NCBI GenBank assembly: GCA_012514225.1
Contig: JAAZAQ010000393.1
Coordinates: forward strand, 1-6,560
Reading direction: 5' to 3'
Length of the DNA stretch: 6,560 nt
Source of the DNA: Clostridiales bacterium
GTDB lineage: Bacteria; Bacillota; Clostridia; Christensenellales; Aristaeellaceae
The notes beneath the pieces are model-generated. The model saw only the letters and a list, made by a program, of their open reading frames with translations. It was not told the DNA's origin and ran no database searches. Made by a program: the position numbers and the translations under genes. Shown here one piece after another: positions 1 to 6,560 of the stretch; within the stretch, counting starts at the first letter, position 1, and the number at the start of each line of letters is the position of its first letter.

Positions 1-51
1 CTGTTCGCGGGAACGCTGGTTTACCTCTACCAGGCGATGCCCTTCCTGTGA
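1..51 (+). CDS. cdsA: C-terminal end of probable CdsA (phosphatidate cytidylyltransferase), partial
   Basis: An open frame enters from the left edge and gives 16 residues, LFAGTLVYLYQAMPFL, before TGA at 49-51. The hydrophobic, tyrosine-containing tail resembles the C-terminal end of CdsA, which in many species follows the conserved DRFDS signature with a short membrane segment of this kind; that signature would lie just outside the window. CdsA makes CDP-diacylglycerol from phosphatidate and CTP in the membrane, the entry to phospholipid synthesis. The identity rests mainly on position: cdsA usually lies directly before dxr and rseP in Bacillota and many other bacteria. The stop overlaps the next ATG as TGATG. 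The fragment is too short for homology alone to be convincing. Confidence 0.6.
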   Translation: MFAGTLVYLYQAMPFL

Positions 52-1220
52 TGAATCAACGCAGAAGCATCTCCATCCTGGGCTCCACGGGCTCCATCGG
101 CACACAGGCGCTGCAGGTGGTGGACGCCCACCCCGGGCGTTTCCGCGTGGCTGCGCTGACCGCGCACGAAAACCACAAGCTGCTGTTTGAGCAGGTGCGC
201 AGGTACCGGCCGTGCGTCGCGGGCTTGACGTCCGGGGAGATTCAAATCCCCGCCGACCTGCGGTTCTGCGAATGGTTTTTTGGAGAAGACGCCCTGCGCC
301 GTGCGGCGGACGCCCCCTGCGACGACGTGCTGGTCAGCGTGGTGGGCATGGTGGGGCTTCAGGCCGTCCTGCTGGCGCTGAAGGCGGGAAAGCGCGTGCT
401 GCTTGCCAACAAGGAAGCCCTGGTGGCAGGCGGGCAGGCCGTGATGAGCCTGTGCGCGGACAACCTTGCGTCGCCCGCCCTGCTGCCAATCGACAGTGAG
501 CATTCCGCGATTTTTCAATGCCTTCGCGCGGCGGACGGGAACCCCTTCGAGCGCATCATCCTCACCGCGTCCGGCGGCCCTTTCAGGAACTGGAGCGCGG
601 AACGAATCGCGGGCGCGACGCTGAAGGACGCGCTGAAACATCCCACCTGGCGCATGGGGCGGAAAATCACCGTGGATTCGGCCACGATGTTCAACAAGGC
701 GCTGGAAATGATGGAAGCCCGATGGCTTTTCAACGCGACGCCGGCGCAGATCGAGGTCGTCGTCCACCCGGAAAGCATCGTCCACTCCCTGGTGGGCTTC
801 AGGGACGGCGCGGTGCTGGCACAAATGGGAATGCCGGACATGCGCGCCCCGATTTCCTACGCCTTGTCGTTCCCGGAGCGGATTCCCTTCGGCGGGAACG
901 CCTTGCGACTTCACGAGCTGGGTACACTTCACTTTGAGCCGCCGGACACGACGCGCTTCCCCGCCCTGCGTCTGGCCCGGGAAGCGATGGAAGCGGGTGG
1001 AACCGCGGGCTGCGCGCTCAACGCGGCAAACGAGTGCGCTGTGGACGCTTTCCTTCGGGGGCGGATCGCTTTCCGCAACATCACGCCCGTGGTCGAGGAG
1101 ACCCTGCAGACAGTGGGGAGCGGCCCGGCCGGCAGCCTCGAGCAGGTCATGCGGGCGGACAGCGACGCGCGCCGCGTGTCGCAGCAACTGATATCCAAGG
1201 TTTATTCGGAGGAACCATGA
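51..1220 (+). CDS. dxr: 1-deoxy-D-xylulose 5-phosphate reductoisomerase (Dxr/IspC)
   Basis: Cytosolic enzyme that rearranges and reduces DXP to 2-C-methyl-D-erythritol 4-phosphate with NADPH and a divalent metal, the first committed MEP-pathway step. The 389-residue product is full length (E. coli about 398). The N-terminal NADPH-binding fold carries GSTGSIG at residues 11-17, and LLANKEALV lies around N120-K121-E122. The metal ligands match the family: D148 and E150 in IDSEHS, and E219 in NKALEMMEARWLF. The substrate-side segments TASGGPFR and HPESIVHS are present, and a helical C-terminal domain follows. ATG at 51 is preferred because it overlaps the upstream stop as TGATG; an in-frame GTG at 48 would add one Met. 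No Shine-Dalgarno sequence is visible close upstream, so translation probably depends on coupling to the upstream gene. The stop overlaps the rseP start as ATGA. Confidence 0.97.
   Translation: MNQRRSISILGSTGSIGTQALQVVDAHPGRFRVAALTAHENHKLLFEQVRRYRPCVAGLTSGEIQIPADLRFCEWFFGEDALRRAADAPCDDVLVSVVGMVGLQAVLLALKAGKRVLLANKEALVAGGQAVMSLCADNLASPALLPIDSEHSAIFQCLRAADGNPFERIILTASGGPFRNWSAERIAGATLKDALKHPTWRMGRKITVDSATMFNKALEMMEARWLFNATPAQIEVVVHPESIVHSLVGFRDGAVLAQMGMPDMRAPISYALSFPERIPFGGNALRLHELGTLHFEPPDTTRFPALRLAREAMEAGGTAGCALNAANECAVDAFLRGRIAFRNITPVVEETLQTVGSGPAGSLEQVMRADSDARRVSQQLISKVYSEEP
1208..1213 (+). promoter_or_regulatory. Ribosome-binding site for rseP
   Basis: GGAGGA lies inside the last codons of dxr, with its GGAGG core ending 4 bases before the ATG at 1217. 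The spacing is slightly short but the core is strong. It supports the ATG at 1217 over any start further upstream in the same open frame, all of which lie within dxr. Confidence 0.75.
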
Positions 1221-2287
1221 CGTTCTTATATATTCTGGCAGCCATTCTGCTGTTTGGCGTCCTGATTACCGTACATGAGGCGGGGCATTTTTTCGCGGCC
1301 AGGGCCCTAGGCATCCCGGTCAGGGAGTTCGCAATCGGCTTCGGCCCCAAGCTCTACAAATGGAAGCGGAAGAAGCATGAAACGGAGTTTTTCCTGCGCG
1401 CGATTCCGCTGGGCGGTTACTGCGCGTTTTACGGCGAGGACGACACGACCGGCGAATTCAAGGACGACCCGCGGCTGTTTTCCAAGTACCCGGTCTGGAA
1501 GCGGCTGCTGACCATCCTGATGGGGCCGGTGATGAACCTGGTGCTGGCATTCCTGGTCGCTGCGCTGTTGTTTTCGCTCAGCGGGGTTCCGGTGGGCTCC
1601 GGTCCGTTTTCCACCACCGTGCAGTCGGTTTCGGACGGCGGAGCGGCGCAGGCGGCCGGCTTGCTGCCCGGCGACGTCATCCTGCGGGTGGACGGGCAGC
1701 CGGTGACGGACAACCTGTCAGAAATCGTCGGACGGCAGCCGGGCGGCGTCAGCCGGCGCTTCCAGGTGCAGCGCGTGGTTGACGGTCAGCCGGCCACGCT
1801 GGAACTGGACGTGATTCCGGCGTATGACCCCGGGGAGGGACGCAACATGATCGGCATCGTCATGAGCGTCAGCCAGCCTGTTACCCTGGTGAGGGGCAGC
1901 CCGGGCGACATCCTGCGGCACGCCTACAACCTGTCCTACCAGGCGGGCTCGATGGTGTTCCGCGCCATCCGCGACCTGTTCACCCGCGGCGAGGGGCTGG
2001 GCGAGGTTTCCGGCGTCGTCGGCATCACCAAGATGATTGTGGACGAAATCAGCCGGACCCAATGGGAAGGATACCTGTACCTGATGGTCATCATTTCAAT
2101 CAACCTGGGCCTGATGAACCTGCTGATTATCCCCGGGCTGGACGGCAGCCGCATCCTGTTTTTAATCGTCGAAGCCATCCGCGGGAAGCCGATTGAGAAG
2201 GAAGGCTACGTCCACGCGGCGGGCATGGTGCTGCTGTTCGGGCTGATGATTGCCATCACTTTCCGCGATATCCTGAGGCTGTTCTGA
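1217..2287 (+). CDS. rseP: RseP/RasP-type site-2 intramembrane zinc metalloprotease
   Basis: Membrane-embedded M50 protease that cuts substrates within their transmembrane segments, usually after another protease has trimmed them. Family roles include release of anti-sigma factors and clearing of signal peptide remnants; the substrate here is unknown. The 356-residue product has the expected order: a first membrane helix (about 2-24) holding HEAGH with zinc ligands H20 and H24 and catalytic E21, the GPVMN segment opening a second helix (about 97-121), one PDZ domain (about 130-200, with GLLPGDVILRVDGQPV), a third helix containing N301 and the LDG motif with third ligand D309, and a last helix (about 332-352). 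The motif reads IPGLDGSR where many relatives have PALDGGR. ATG at 1217 puts HExxH at the usual depth. The start overlaps the dxr stop and the stop overlaps the ispG start (TGATG). Confidence 0.96.
   Translation: MTFLYILAAILLFGVLITVHEAGHFFAARALGIPVREFAIGFGPKLYKWKRKKHETEFFLRAIPLGGYCAFYGEDDTTGEFKDDPRLFSKYPVWKRLLTILMGPVMNLVLAFLVAALLFSLSGVPVGSGPFSTTVQSVSDGGAAQAAGLLPGDVILRVDGQPVTDNLSEIVGRQPGGVSRRFQVQRVVDGQPATLELDVIPAYDPGEGRNMIGIVMSVSQPVTLVRGSPGDILRHAYNLSYQAGSMVFRAIRDLFTRGEGLGEVSGVVGITKMIVDEISRTQWEGYLYLMVIISINLGLMNLLIIPGLDGSRILFLIVEAIRGKPIEKEGYVHAAGMVLLFGLMIAITFRDILRLF
2274..2278 (+). promoter_or_regulatory. Ribosome-binding site for ispG
   Basis: TGAGG near the end of rseP sits 8 bases before the ATG at 2287, a good spacing. 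With the TGATG overlap at 2285-2289 it suggests both direct initiation and coupling to rseP translation. Confidence 0.6.
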
Positions 2288-3351
2288 TGGGGAAGACAAG
2301 GCAGGTCAAGGCGGGAAACGTTTTCATCGGGGGCGGCCATCCGGTGAGCGTCCAGTCCATGACCAACACCGACACCCGGAACGTGGAAGCGACGCTCGCC
2401 CAAATCCGGGAGCTGGCGGACGAGGGGTGCGACCTCGTCCGGATTTCGGTATACGACCGTGATTGCGCGGCGGCGGTGCGCCGGCTCTGCGACGAAAGCC
2501 CGGTGCCCCTGGTCGCCGATATCCACTTCGACCATGAACTGGCCATCCTGTCGGTCGAAAACGGCATCAGCAAGCTGCGCATCAACCCCGGAAACCTGAA
2601 GGGCGAGCGGGAGGTCCGGAAAGTCGCCTACGCCGCCAAAGCCCATGGGATTCCTATCCGGGTGGGCGTCAATTCCGGCTCCGTGCCCCGGGATATCCTG
2701 GCCCGGGACGGCGGGGTGACCGCGCAGGGCCTGGTGGACAGCGCTCTGGGCCACGTCAGGATGCTGGAAGCGGCGGGGTTTGAGGACATCGTGCTGTCGC
2801 TGAAGGCCAGCGGCGTGCCGCTGACGGTGGAAGCCTACCGGCTGGCCTCCAAGACCTTCGCGTACCCGCTGCACGTCGGCGTGACGGAGGCCGGACTGCC
2901 CGGGCAGGGCACCCTGAAATCCGCCATTGGCATCGGCGCGCTGCTGCTGGACGGCATCGGCGACACCATCCGTGTCTCCCTGACAGGCTCCCCCGTCAAC
3001 GAGCCAAAGGCCGCGCTGGACATCCTGCGGGCGGTCGGCCTGCGCGGCGGGGTGGAGCTGGTTTCCTGCCCCACCTGCGGGCGTACGGAGGTGGATATCG
3101 AGGGCATTGCACGGGCAGTCGAACAGGAGACCCGGAAGATGAAGGGCCATCTCAAGGTCGCCGTGATGGGCTGCGTTGTCAACGGGCCGGGGGAGGCCAG
3201 GGAGGCGGATATCGCGCTGTGCGGCGGGAAGGACAGCTGCGCGCTGTATCTGAAAGGGAAATTTGTCCGGAAGATAACCGGCGACCCGGTGCCCGAGCTC
3301 ATCCGGATGATTCGCGCGGAAACCGGTGAAACCACGTCGGGAGACGGCTGA
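2287..3351 (+). CDS. ispG: 4-hydroxy-3-methylbut-2-enyl diphosphate synthase (IspG/GcpE)
   Basis: Cytosolic 4Fe-4S enzyme that reductively opens 2-C-methyl-D-erythritol 2,4-cyclodiphosphate to HMBPP, the sixth MEP-pathway enzyme after DXP formation is counted as the first. The 354-residue product is of the compact bacterial form: an N-terminal TIM barrel, starting with PVSVQSMTNTDT and continuing through LVADIHFDH and KLRINPGN, then a C-terminal cluster domain. The cluster ligands are C261 and C264 (SCPTCGR), C296 and E303 (MGCVVNGPGEA). Their spacing of 3, 32 and 7 equals that of the E. coli ligands C270, C273, C305 and E312. The N-terminus begins a few residues before the conserved block, supporting the ATG at 2287. 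The gene follows rseP with overlap and precedes polC by 4 bases. Dxr and IspG in one cluster ties isoprenoid supply to the same transcript. Confidence 0.98.
   Translation: MGKTRQVKAGNVFIGGGHPVSVQSMTNTDTRNVEATLAQIRELADEGCDLVRISVYDRDCAAAVRRLCDESPVPLVADIHFDHELAILSVENGISKLRINPGNLKGEREVRKVAYAAKAHGIPIRVGVNSGSVPRDILARDGGVTAQGLVDSALGHVRMLEAAGFEDIVLSLKASGVPLTVEAYRLASKTFAYPLHVGVTEAGLPGQGTLKSAIGIGALLLDGIGDTIRVSLTGSPVNEPKAALDILRAVGLRGGVELVSCPTCGRTEVDIEGIARAVEQETRKMKGHLKVAVMGCVVNGPGEAREADIALCGGKDSCALYLKGKFVRKITGDPVPELIRMIRAETGETTSGDG
2402..2446 (+). repeat. Two-layer inverted repeat inside ispG
   Basis: The inner arms CGGACGAGG (2417-2425) and CCTCGTCCG (2433-2441) are perfect 9-bp complements around a 7-base loop. 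The outer arms AAATCCGG (2402-2409) and CCGGATTT (2439-2446) are perfect 8-bp complements. The two pairings share 2439-2441, so they either compete or form a bulged composite stem. The region codes for ispG residues about 39-54; a regulatory function is not shown. Confidence 0.55.
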
Positions 3352-3358
3352 AGGCATG
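3349..3358 (+). promoter_or_regulatory. Translation initiation region of polC
   Basis: The ispG stop TGA (3349-3351) runs into AGG, giving TGAAGG only one base before the polC ATG at 3356, too close for a standard Shine-Dalgarno contact. A second purine run, GGGAG at 3339-3343, lies 12 bases before the ATG, rather far. Neither is ideal, so re-initiation by ribosomes finishing ispG is the likelier route. The MDKQFF start fits the length expected of the PolC N-terminal domain. Confidence 0.45.
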
Positions 3359-6300
3359 GACAAGCAGTTCTTTTTTGAAGCGCTCGATCTGCTGCTGCCT
3401 GAGCTGAAGGGCAGCCTGCAGCTGTCACACGTGGATTACTTCGAGGGGAAAAAGCAGGCGGTCGCCTACTTCACCTCCCATGTTCTCGTCGCGGACAGCC
3501 AGTTCGCGCAAATCCGCAAGCTGTTGCAGCGCCTCTTCCCGCAGTTCCGGGTCGCGCTGCGGGTGTCCTCCCCGGGCCTCGCGGGGGATTTCCTGGCGAA
3601 CCCCGGCCGGTACGCGGCCGTCTTCAAGCCAATCTTACTGAAACACTACCCGGCGTTGACCCCCTACCTGGATTCGTTCAAATGGGCTGCCGCGGAGAAC
3701 GGCATCTCGCTTGAAATCCCGGACCCCATCGCCTTTGACTATATGGGCCGGCACACCGTCCGCAAGCGGCTTGCGGACGCGATTTTCGACATCTTTGAAA
3801 TCCGGCCGGAGATTGCGGTTCAGCTGGCACAGGACGCCGAGCGGCGCACCCGGCTGCAGGCGGAGGAGCGGAAAAAGGAAGAAGCGCTTCTGTCGATGGA
3901 GCCGGCCGTGCCTGCGCCTGCGCCGAAAACGCCGGCCAGGAAAAACCCCCGGATTCTGGGGGGCAACATCACGGCGGAACCCGTGCCCATCAAGGAACTC
4001 ACGGAATTATCCGGCTGGGTCACCATCGCGGGCAGGGTGGTGAGCCGTGATGAGCGCAAGATCCAGAACAGCAACTCCGTGCTGCTGACGTTCAATCTGA
4101 CGGACAACACGGACAGCATCGCCTGCAAGGCGTTCCTGGGCTCGAGGGGCAGGGGCTATCCCGGCGCCGCGGAGGCGGAGGGGGGCGCCGGGGAGGAAAA
4201 GCGGAAGATTGCCGAAGCCCTCGAACGCATTCATCCGGGGGCCGGCTTGAAGGTCCGGGGCGAGTGCGCGATGGACCCCTATGACAACGTGCTGACCCTC
4301 AAGGTGCGGGACATCGTCTCCTACGACCTTCCAAAACGGACGGACGGCGCGAAAGAGAAGCGGGTCGAGCTGCACGCGCACACGCACATGAGCTTTATGG
4401 ACGGCCTGGTCTCCGCCGAGAGCCTCATCAAGCGCGCGGCGGAATACGGCCATCCTGCAATCGCCGTCACGGACCACGGCGTGGTTCAGGCGTTCCCCGA
4501 AGCCTTCTCCGCCGCGAAGAAATATGGCGTCAAACTGATTCCCGGCATGGAAGGGACCCTGATGGACGATACGGGAATCGTCCTGAAGCCCACGGACGAC
4601 GGCCTGGGCGAGCCGATTGTCGTACTGGATTTCGAGACGACCGGTCTCAACCCGCGCACCGACCGCATCATCGAGATCGGCGCGGTCCGCATTCACAACG
4701 GGCAGGTCGCCGATTCGTTCTCCATGCTGGTCAACCCCGGGATGCCGCTGGATGACAAGGTGGTCAAAATCACCGGCATCAGGGACTATATGCTCAAGGA
4801 TCAGCCAAGCGCGGAGCAGGCGCTGCCGCAACTGATGGCGTTCATCGGCTCCTCCCCGCTGGCAGCCCACAACGCTGCCTTCGACATGGCATTTTTAAGG
4901 GAAGAACAGGCCCGGCTGGGCCAGCCCTTTGACTTCCCGCAGATTGACACGCTGGCGTTCGCCCAGAAGCTTTACCCGGACATGAAGCGGTACCGCCTGG
5001 TTGATGTATGCCGGAAGCTGGGCGTCACGCTGAAAAACGCGCACCGCGCCGTTCACGACGCGACCGCCACCGCGCAGTGCCTGCTCGTCATGCTGGACGC
5101 GGCCAGGGAGCGCGGGGCAACAACCTTGAAGGATGTCAACGACACGGTGACCGGCTACAACCGGAATACCCGCAGTCACCTGACCATATTGGTCGCCTCG
5201 CAGGAGGGCATGCGCAACCTGAACCGCCTGGTCTCCCTGTCGCACATGAAGCATTTCCATCACGAGCCGCTGCTGCCCAGGGACCAGATCGAAAAGTACC
5301 GGGAAGGGCTGCTGCTGGGCAGCGCGTGCTGGGAAGGCGAATTGTTCCAGGCCGTACTTGAAAAGAAGAGCGCTTCAGAAATCGAGCGCCTCGCGAGGTT
5401 TTACGATTTTATCGAAATCCAGCCGGAAGAAAACGCGGCGGAACTGGTGAGAAGAGGCGTGGTCGCGGATGCGGGGCAATTGAGGGCCGTCAACCGCGCG
5501 CTGGTCGAAGCGGGGGAGAAGACGGGCATCCCGGTCGTTGCGACGGGCGACGTGCATTTCCTGGACCCGGAGGACGCCATCTTCCGCACCATCGTGAAAA
5601 ACAGCCTGCCGATGGAAAAAAACGGCTGCGATGAACAGCCGCCCCTGCATTTCAAAACGACGGGGGAAATGCTTGAGGACTTCGCCTGGCTGGGGGAGGG
5701 GAAGGCGCGGGAAGTCGTCATCGATAACCCTCGGAAAATCGCCGGCATGATTGGCGACGTCCGCCTGTACCCGGAGCATCCGGAACACAAGACGACCTTC
5801 GCGCCCGTGTGGGAGCACGCCGAGGAAGACATCCGCGAAATTACCTGGAAGGAAGCCGCCCGGCTTTACGGAGACCCGCTGCCCGAAGCGGTGTCCCGCC
5901 GGATTGAGAGGGAACTGGGCGCCATCATCGGCTATGGGTATGCGACGCTGTACAGCATCGCCCAGAAACTGGTGAAAAAGTCCCAGGATGACGGATACAT
6001 GGTGGGGAGCCGCGGTTCGGTCGGCTCATCCCTGGTCGCCACGCTGTGCGGCATCACGGAGGTGAATCCCCTGCCGCCGCATTGGCGGTGCGGGGAATGC
6101 AGGACGGCCGACTTTGAAGCGCCCGCCGCCGTACAGGTGGGCAGCGACCTGCCAGACAAGGCCTGCGCGCGCTGCGGCAAGCCGATGCGCAAGGACGGAT
6201 ACGATATCCCCTTTGAGGTTTTCCTGGGCTTCGAGGGCGACAAGGTGCCGGACATCGACCTGAACTTCTGCAGCGAGTACCAATCCACGGCCCATGCCCA

Positions 6301-6560
6301 GGTTGAGGAGCTGTTCGGGAAAGGGTACGTCTTCCGCGCGGGAACCATCGGGACGCTAAGGGACAAGACCGCCTTCGGCCTGGTGCTCAAGTACCTGGAG
6401 GACCGTGGGCTGCAGGTTTCGCAGGCGGAAAAAAGCCGGCTGGCCCAGGGCCTGGTTGGCGTGAAGCGAACCACCGGGCAGCACCCGGGCGGGATGGTCA
6501 TCCTGCCGAAGACCTATGAAATCAACCAGTTCACTGCCATCCAGCGCCCGGCGAACGACC
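3356..6560 (+). CDS. polC: DNA polymerase III PolC-type alpha subunit, 3' end outside window
   Basis: Replicative DNA polymerase of low-GC-type Gram-positive bacteria. The first 1068 codons are open without frameshift; about 370-390 residues are missing on the right, judged by the usual 1430-1460. Domains in order: N-terminal domain (1 to about 180); Pro/Ala linker P183-K196; OB-fold (about 222-325); PHP domain from V337 with H340, H342, H374 and E399 of its metal site. DEDDh 3'-5' proofreading exonuclease interrupts the PHP domain: D425 and E427 (LDFETTGL), D510 (HNAAFDM), H563 and D568 (HRAVHD). The PHP domain resumes with GSAC and GDVHF. The polymerase core has GSRGSVGSS (884-892), a zinc site C912, C915, C937, C940, palm aspartates D966 and D968 (PDIDLNF), and KRTTGQHPGG (1037-1046). 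The third palm aspartate, expected in the LDILGHDD motif, lies beyond the edge. The arrangement separates PolC from DnaE. An unusual Gly/Ala/Glu-rich stretch occurs at 262-282. Confidence 0.98.
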   Translation, partial: MDKQFFFEALDLLLPELKGSLQLSHVDYFEGKKQAVAYFTSHVLVADSQFAQIRKLLQRLFPQFRVALRVSSPGLAGDFLANPGRYAAVFKPILLKHYPALTPYLDSFKWAAAENGISLEIPDPIAFDYMGRHTVRKRLADAIFDIFEIRPEIAVQLAQDAERRTRLQAEERKKEEALLSMEPAVPAPAPKTPARKNPRILGGNITAEPVPIKELTELSGWVTIAGRVVSRDERKIQNSNSVLLTFNLTDNTDSIACKAFLGSRGRGYPGAAEAEGGAGEEKRKIAEALERIHPGAGLKVRGECAMDPYDNVLTLKVRDIVSYDLPKRTDGAKEKRVELHAHTHMSFMDGLVSAESLIKRAAEYGHPAIAVTDHGVVQAFPEAFSAAKKYGVKLIPGMEGTLMDDTGIVLKPTDDGLGEPIVVLDFETTGLNPRTDRIIEIGAVRIHNGQVADSFSMLVNPGMPLDDKVVKITGIRDYMLKDQPSAEQALPQLMAFIGSSPLAAHNAAFDMAFLREEQARLGQPFDFPQIDTLAFAQKLYPDMKRYRLVDVCRKLGVTLKNAHRAVHDATATAQCLLVMLDAARERGATTLKDVNDTVTGYNRNTRSHLTILVASQEGMRNLNRLVSLSHMKHFHHEPLLPRDQIEKYREGLLLGSACWEGELFQAVLEKKSASEIERLARFYDFIEIQPEENAAELVRRGVVADAGQLRAVNRALVEAGEKTGIPVVATGDVHFLDPEDAIFRTIVKNSLPMEKNGCDEQPPLHFKTTGEMLEDFAWLGEGKAREVVIDNPRKIAGMIGDVRLYPEHPEHKTTFAPVWEHAEEDIREITWKEAARLYGDPLPEAVSRRIERELGAIIGYGYATLYSIAQKLVKKSQDDGYMVGSRGSVGSSLVATLCGITEVNPLPPHWRCGECRTADFEAPAAVQVGSDLPDKACARCGKPMRKDGYDIPFEVFLGFEGDKVPDIDLNFCSEYQSTAHAQVEELFGKGYVFRAGTIGTLRDKTAFGLVLKYLEDRGLQVSQAEKSRLAQGLVGVKRTTGQHPGGMVILPKTYEINQFTAIQRPAND
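3757..3779 (+). repeat. Perfect 10-bp hairpin with 3-base loop inside polC
   Basis: The arms CGTCCGCAAG (3757-3766) and CTTGCGGACG (3770-3779) are exact complements around CGG. It codes for part of the N-terminal domain of PolC (TVRKRLADA). A short T run (3783-3786) follows after three intervening bases, but it is too short and interrupted for a convincing intrinsic terminator. Any role in mRNA folding or transcription pausing is inference. Confidence 0.6.

Noticed and set aside
518..937. Plus-strand alternate-frame open stretch inside dxr
   Set aside because: Different frame from dxr, Arg/Gly-rich, no motif; a shadow of the GC-rich gene.
27..1187. Minus-strand open frame of 386 codons opposite dxr
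   Set aside because: It is in exact codon register with dxr. Stops on that strand would need TTA, CTA or TCA codons in dxr, which this GC-rich codon usage avoids; the frame ends where the upstream gene uses CTA (27-29). The translation is Arg/His/Gln-rich with no recognisable domain, while dxr carries all its catalytic residues.
1034..1216. Upstream in-frame extension of rseP by 61 codons
   Set aside because: It lies entirely inside dxr, its translation is Arg/Gly/Pro-rich and unlike a membrane protease N-terminus, and ATG 1217 has a strong ribosome-binding site and the correct distance to HExxH.
2896..2907. 12-base palindrome CTGCCCGGGCAG in ispG
   Set aside because: A palindrome of this length is expected about once or twice by chance in a window of this size, and it has no context as an operator.
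2206..3363. Minus-strand open frame of 385 codons opposite ispG
   Set aside because: Same register effect as at dxr: codon positions line up with ispG, and the composition is that of an antisense shadow. No motif seen.
3780..3790. Intrinsic terminator after the polC hairpin
   Set aside because: Only four T residues follow the stem, and polC continues open for over 2700 bases, so termination here is not supported.
4146..4193. Possible G-quadruplex in the G-rich part of polC
   Set aside because: Four G runs of at least four exist, but the middle loop is 24 bases, far longer than the usual 1-7, so a stable structure is doubtful.
4007..4870. Minus-strand open frame of 287 codons opposite polC
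   Set aside because: In register with polC, and bounded by TTA codons of polC near 4010 and further left. Low-complexity translation without a domain.

Overview
The window reads as one continuous, tightly packed plus-strand gene cluster from a GC-rich member of the Bacillota, most likely a clostridial lineage. The lineage call rests on PolC, the Gram-positive-type replicative DNA polymerase with a proofreading exonuclease inserted in its PHP domain, and on the gene order cdsA-dxr-rseP-ispG-polC. I recall that order as typical of Clostridia; in Bacillus, proS lies between the site-2 protease gene and polC, and ispG is elsewhere. The strong G/C preference at third codon positions points to a high-GC clostridial branch, but the genus cannot be named from this sequence.

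Layout: (1) positions 1-51 hold the last 16 codons of an upstream membrane-protein gene, probably cdsA (CDP-diacylglycerol synthase). (2) dxr (51-1220) encodes DXP reductoisomerase, the first committed step of the MEP isoprenoid pathway. (3) rseP (1217-2287) encodes a site-2 intramembrane metalloprotease with one PDZ domain. (4) ispG (2287-3351) encodes the 4Fe-4S HMBPP synthase, the penultimate MEP step. (5) polC (3356-6560) runs off the right edge after 1068 codons, about three quarters of a normal PolC. Genes 2-4 have complete catalytic motifs, and the motifs of polC that lie inside the window are also intact.

The genes are linked by TGATG, ATGA and TGATG overlaps and one 4-base gap (3352-3355), so the window has almost no noncoding DNA. 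I see no promoter, terminator, riboswitch, RNA gene, CRISPR array or mobile element. The cluster joins lipid precursor supply (CdsA, Dxr, IspG), membrane proteolysis (RseP) and chromosome replication (PolC) in what is probably one transcript entering from the left.

I did not find an undescribed system. The points worth a second look are small: a 10-bp perfect hairpin inside polC, a two-layer inverted repeat inside ispG, a Gly/Ala/Glu-rich insertion in the PolC OB-fold, the poorly placed ribosome-binding site of polC, and small motif variation in RseP. The long minus-strand reading frames opposite dxr, ispG and polC are explained by codon bias.
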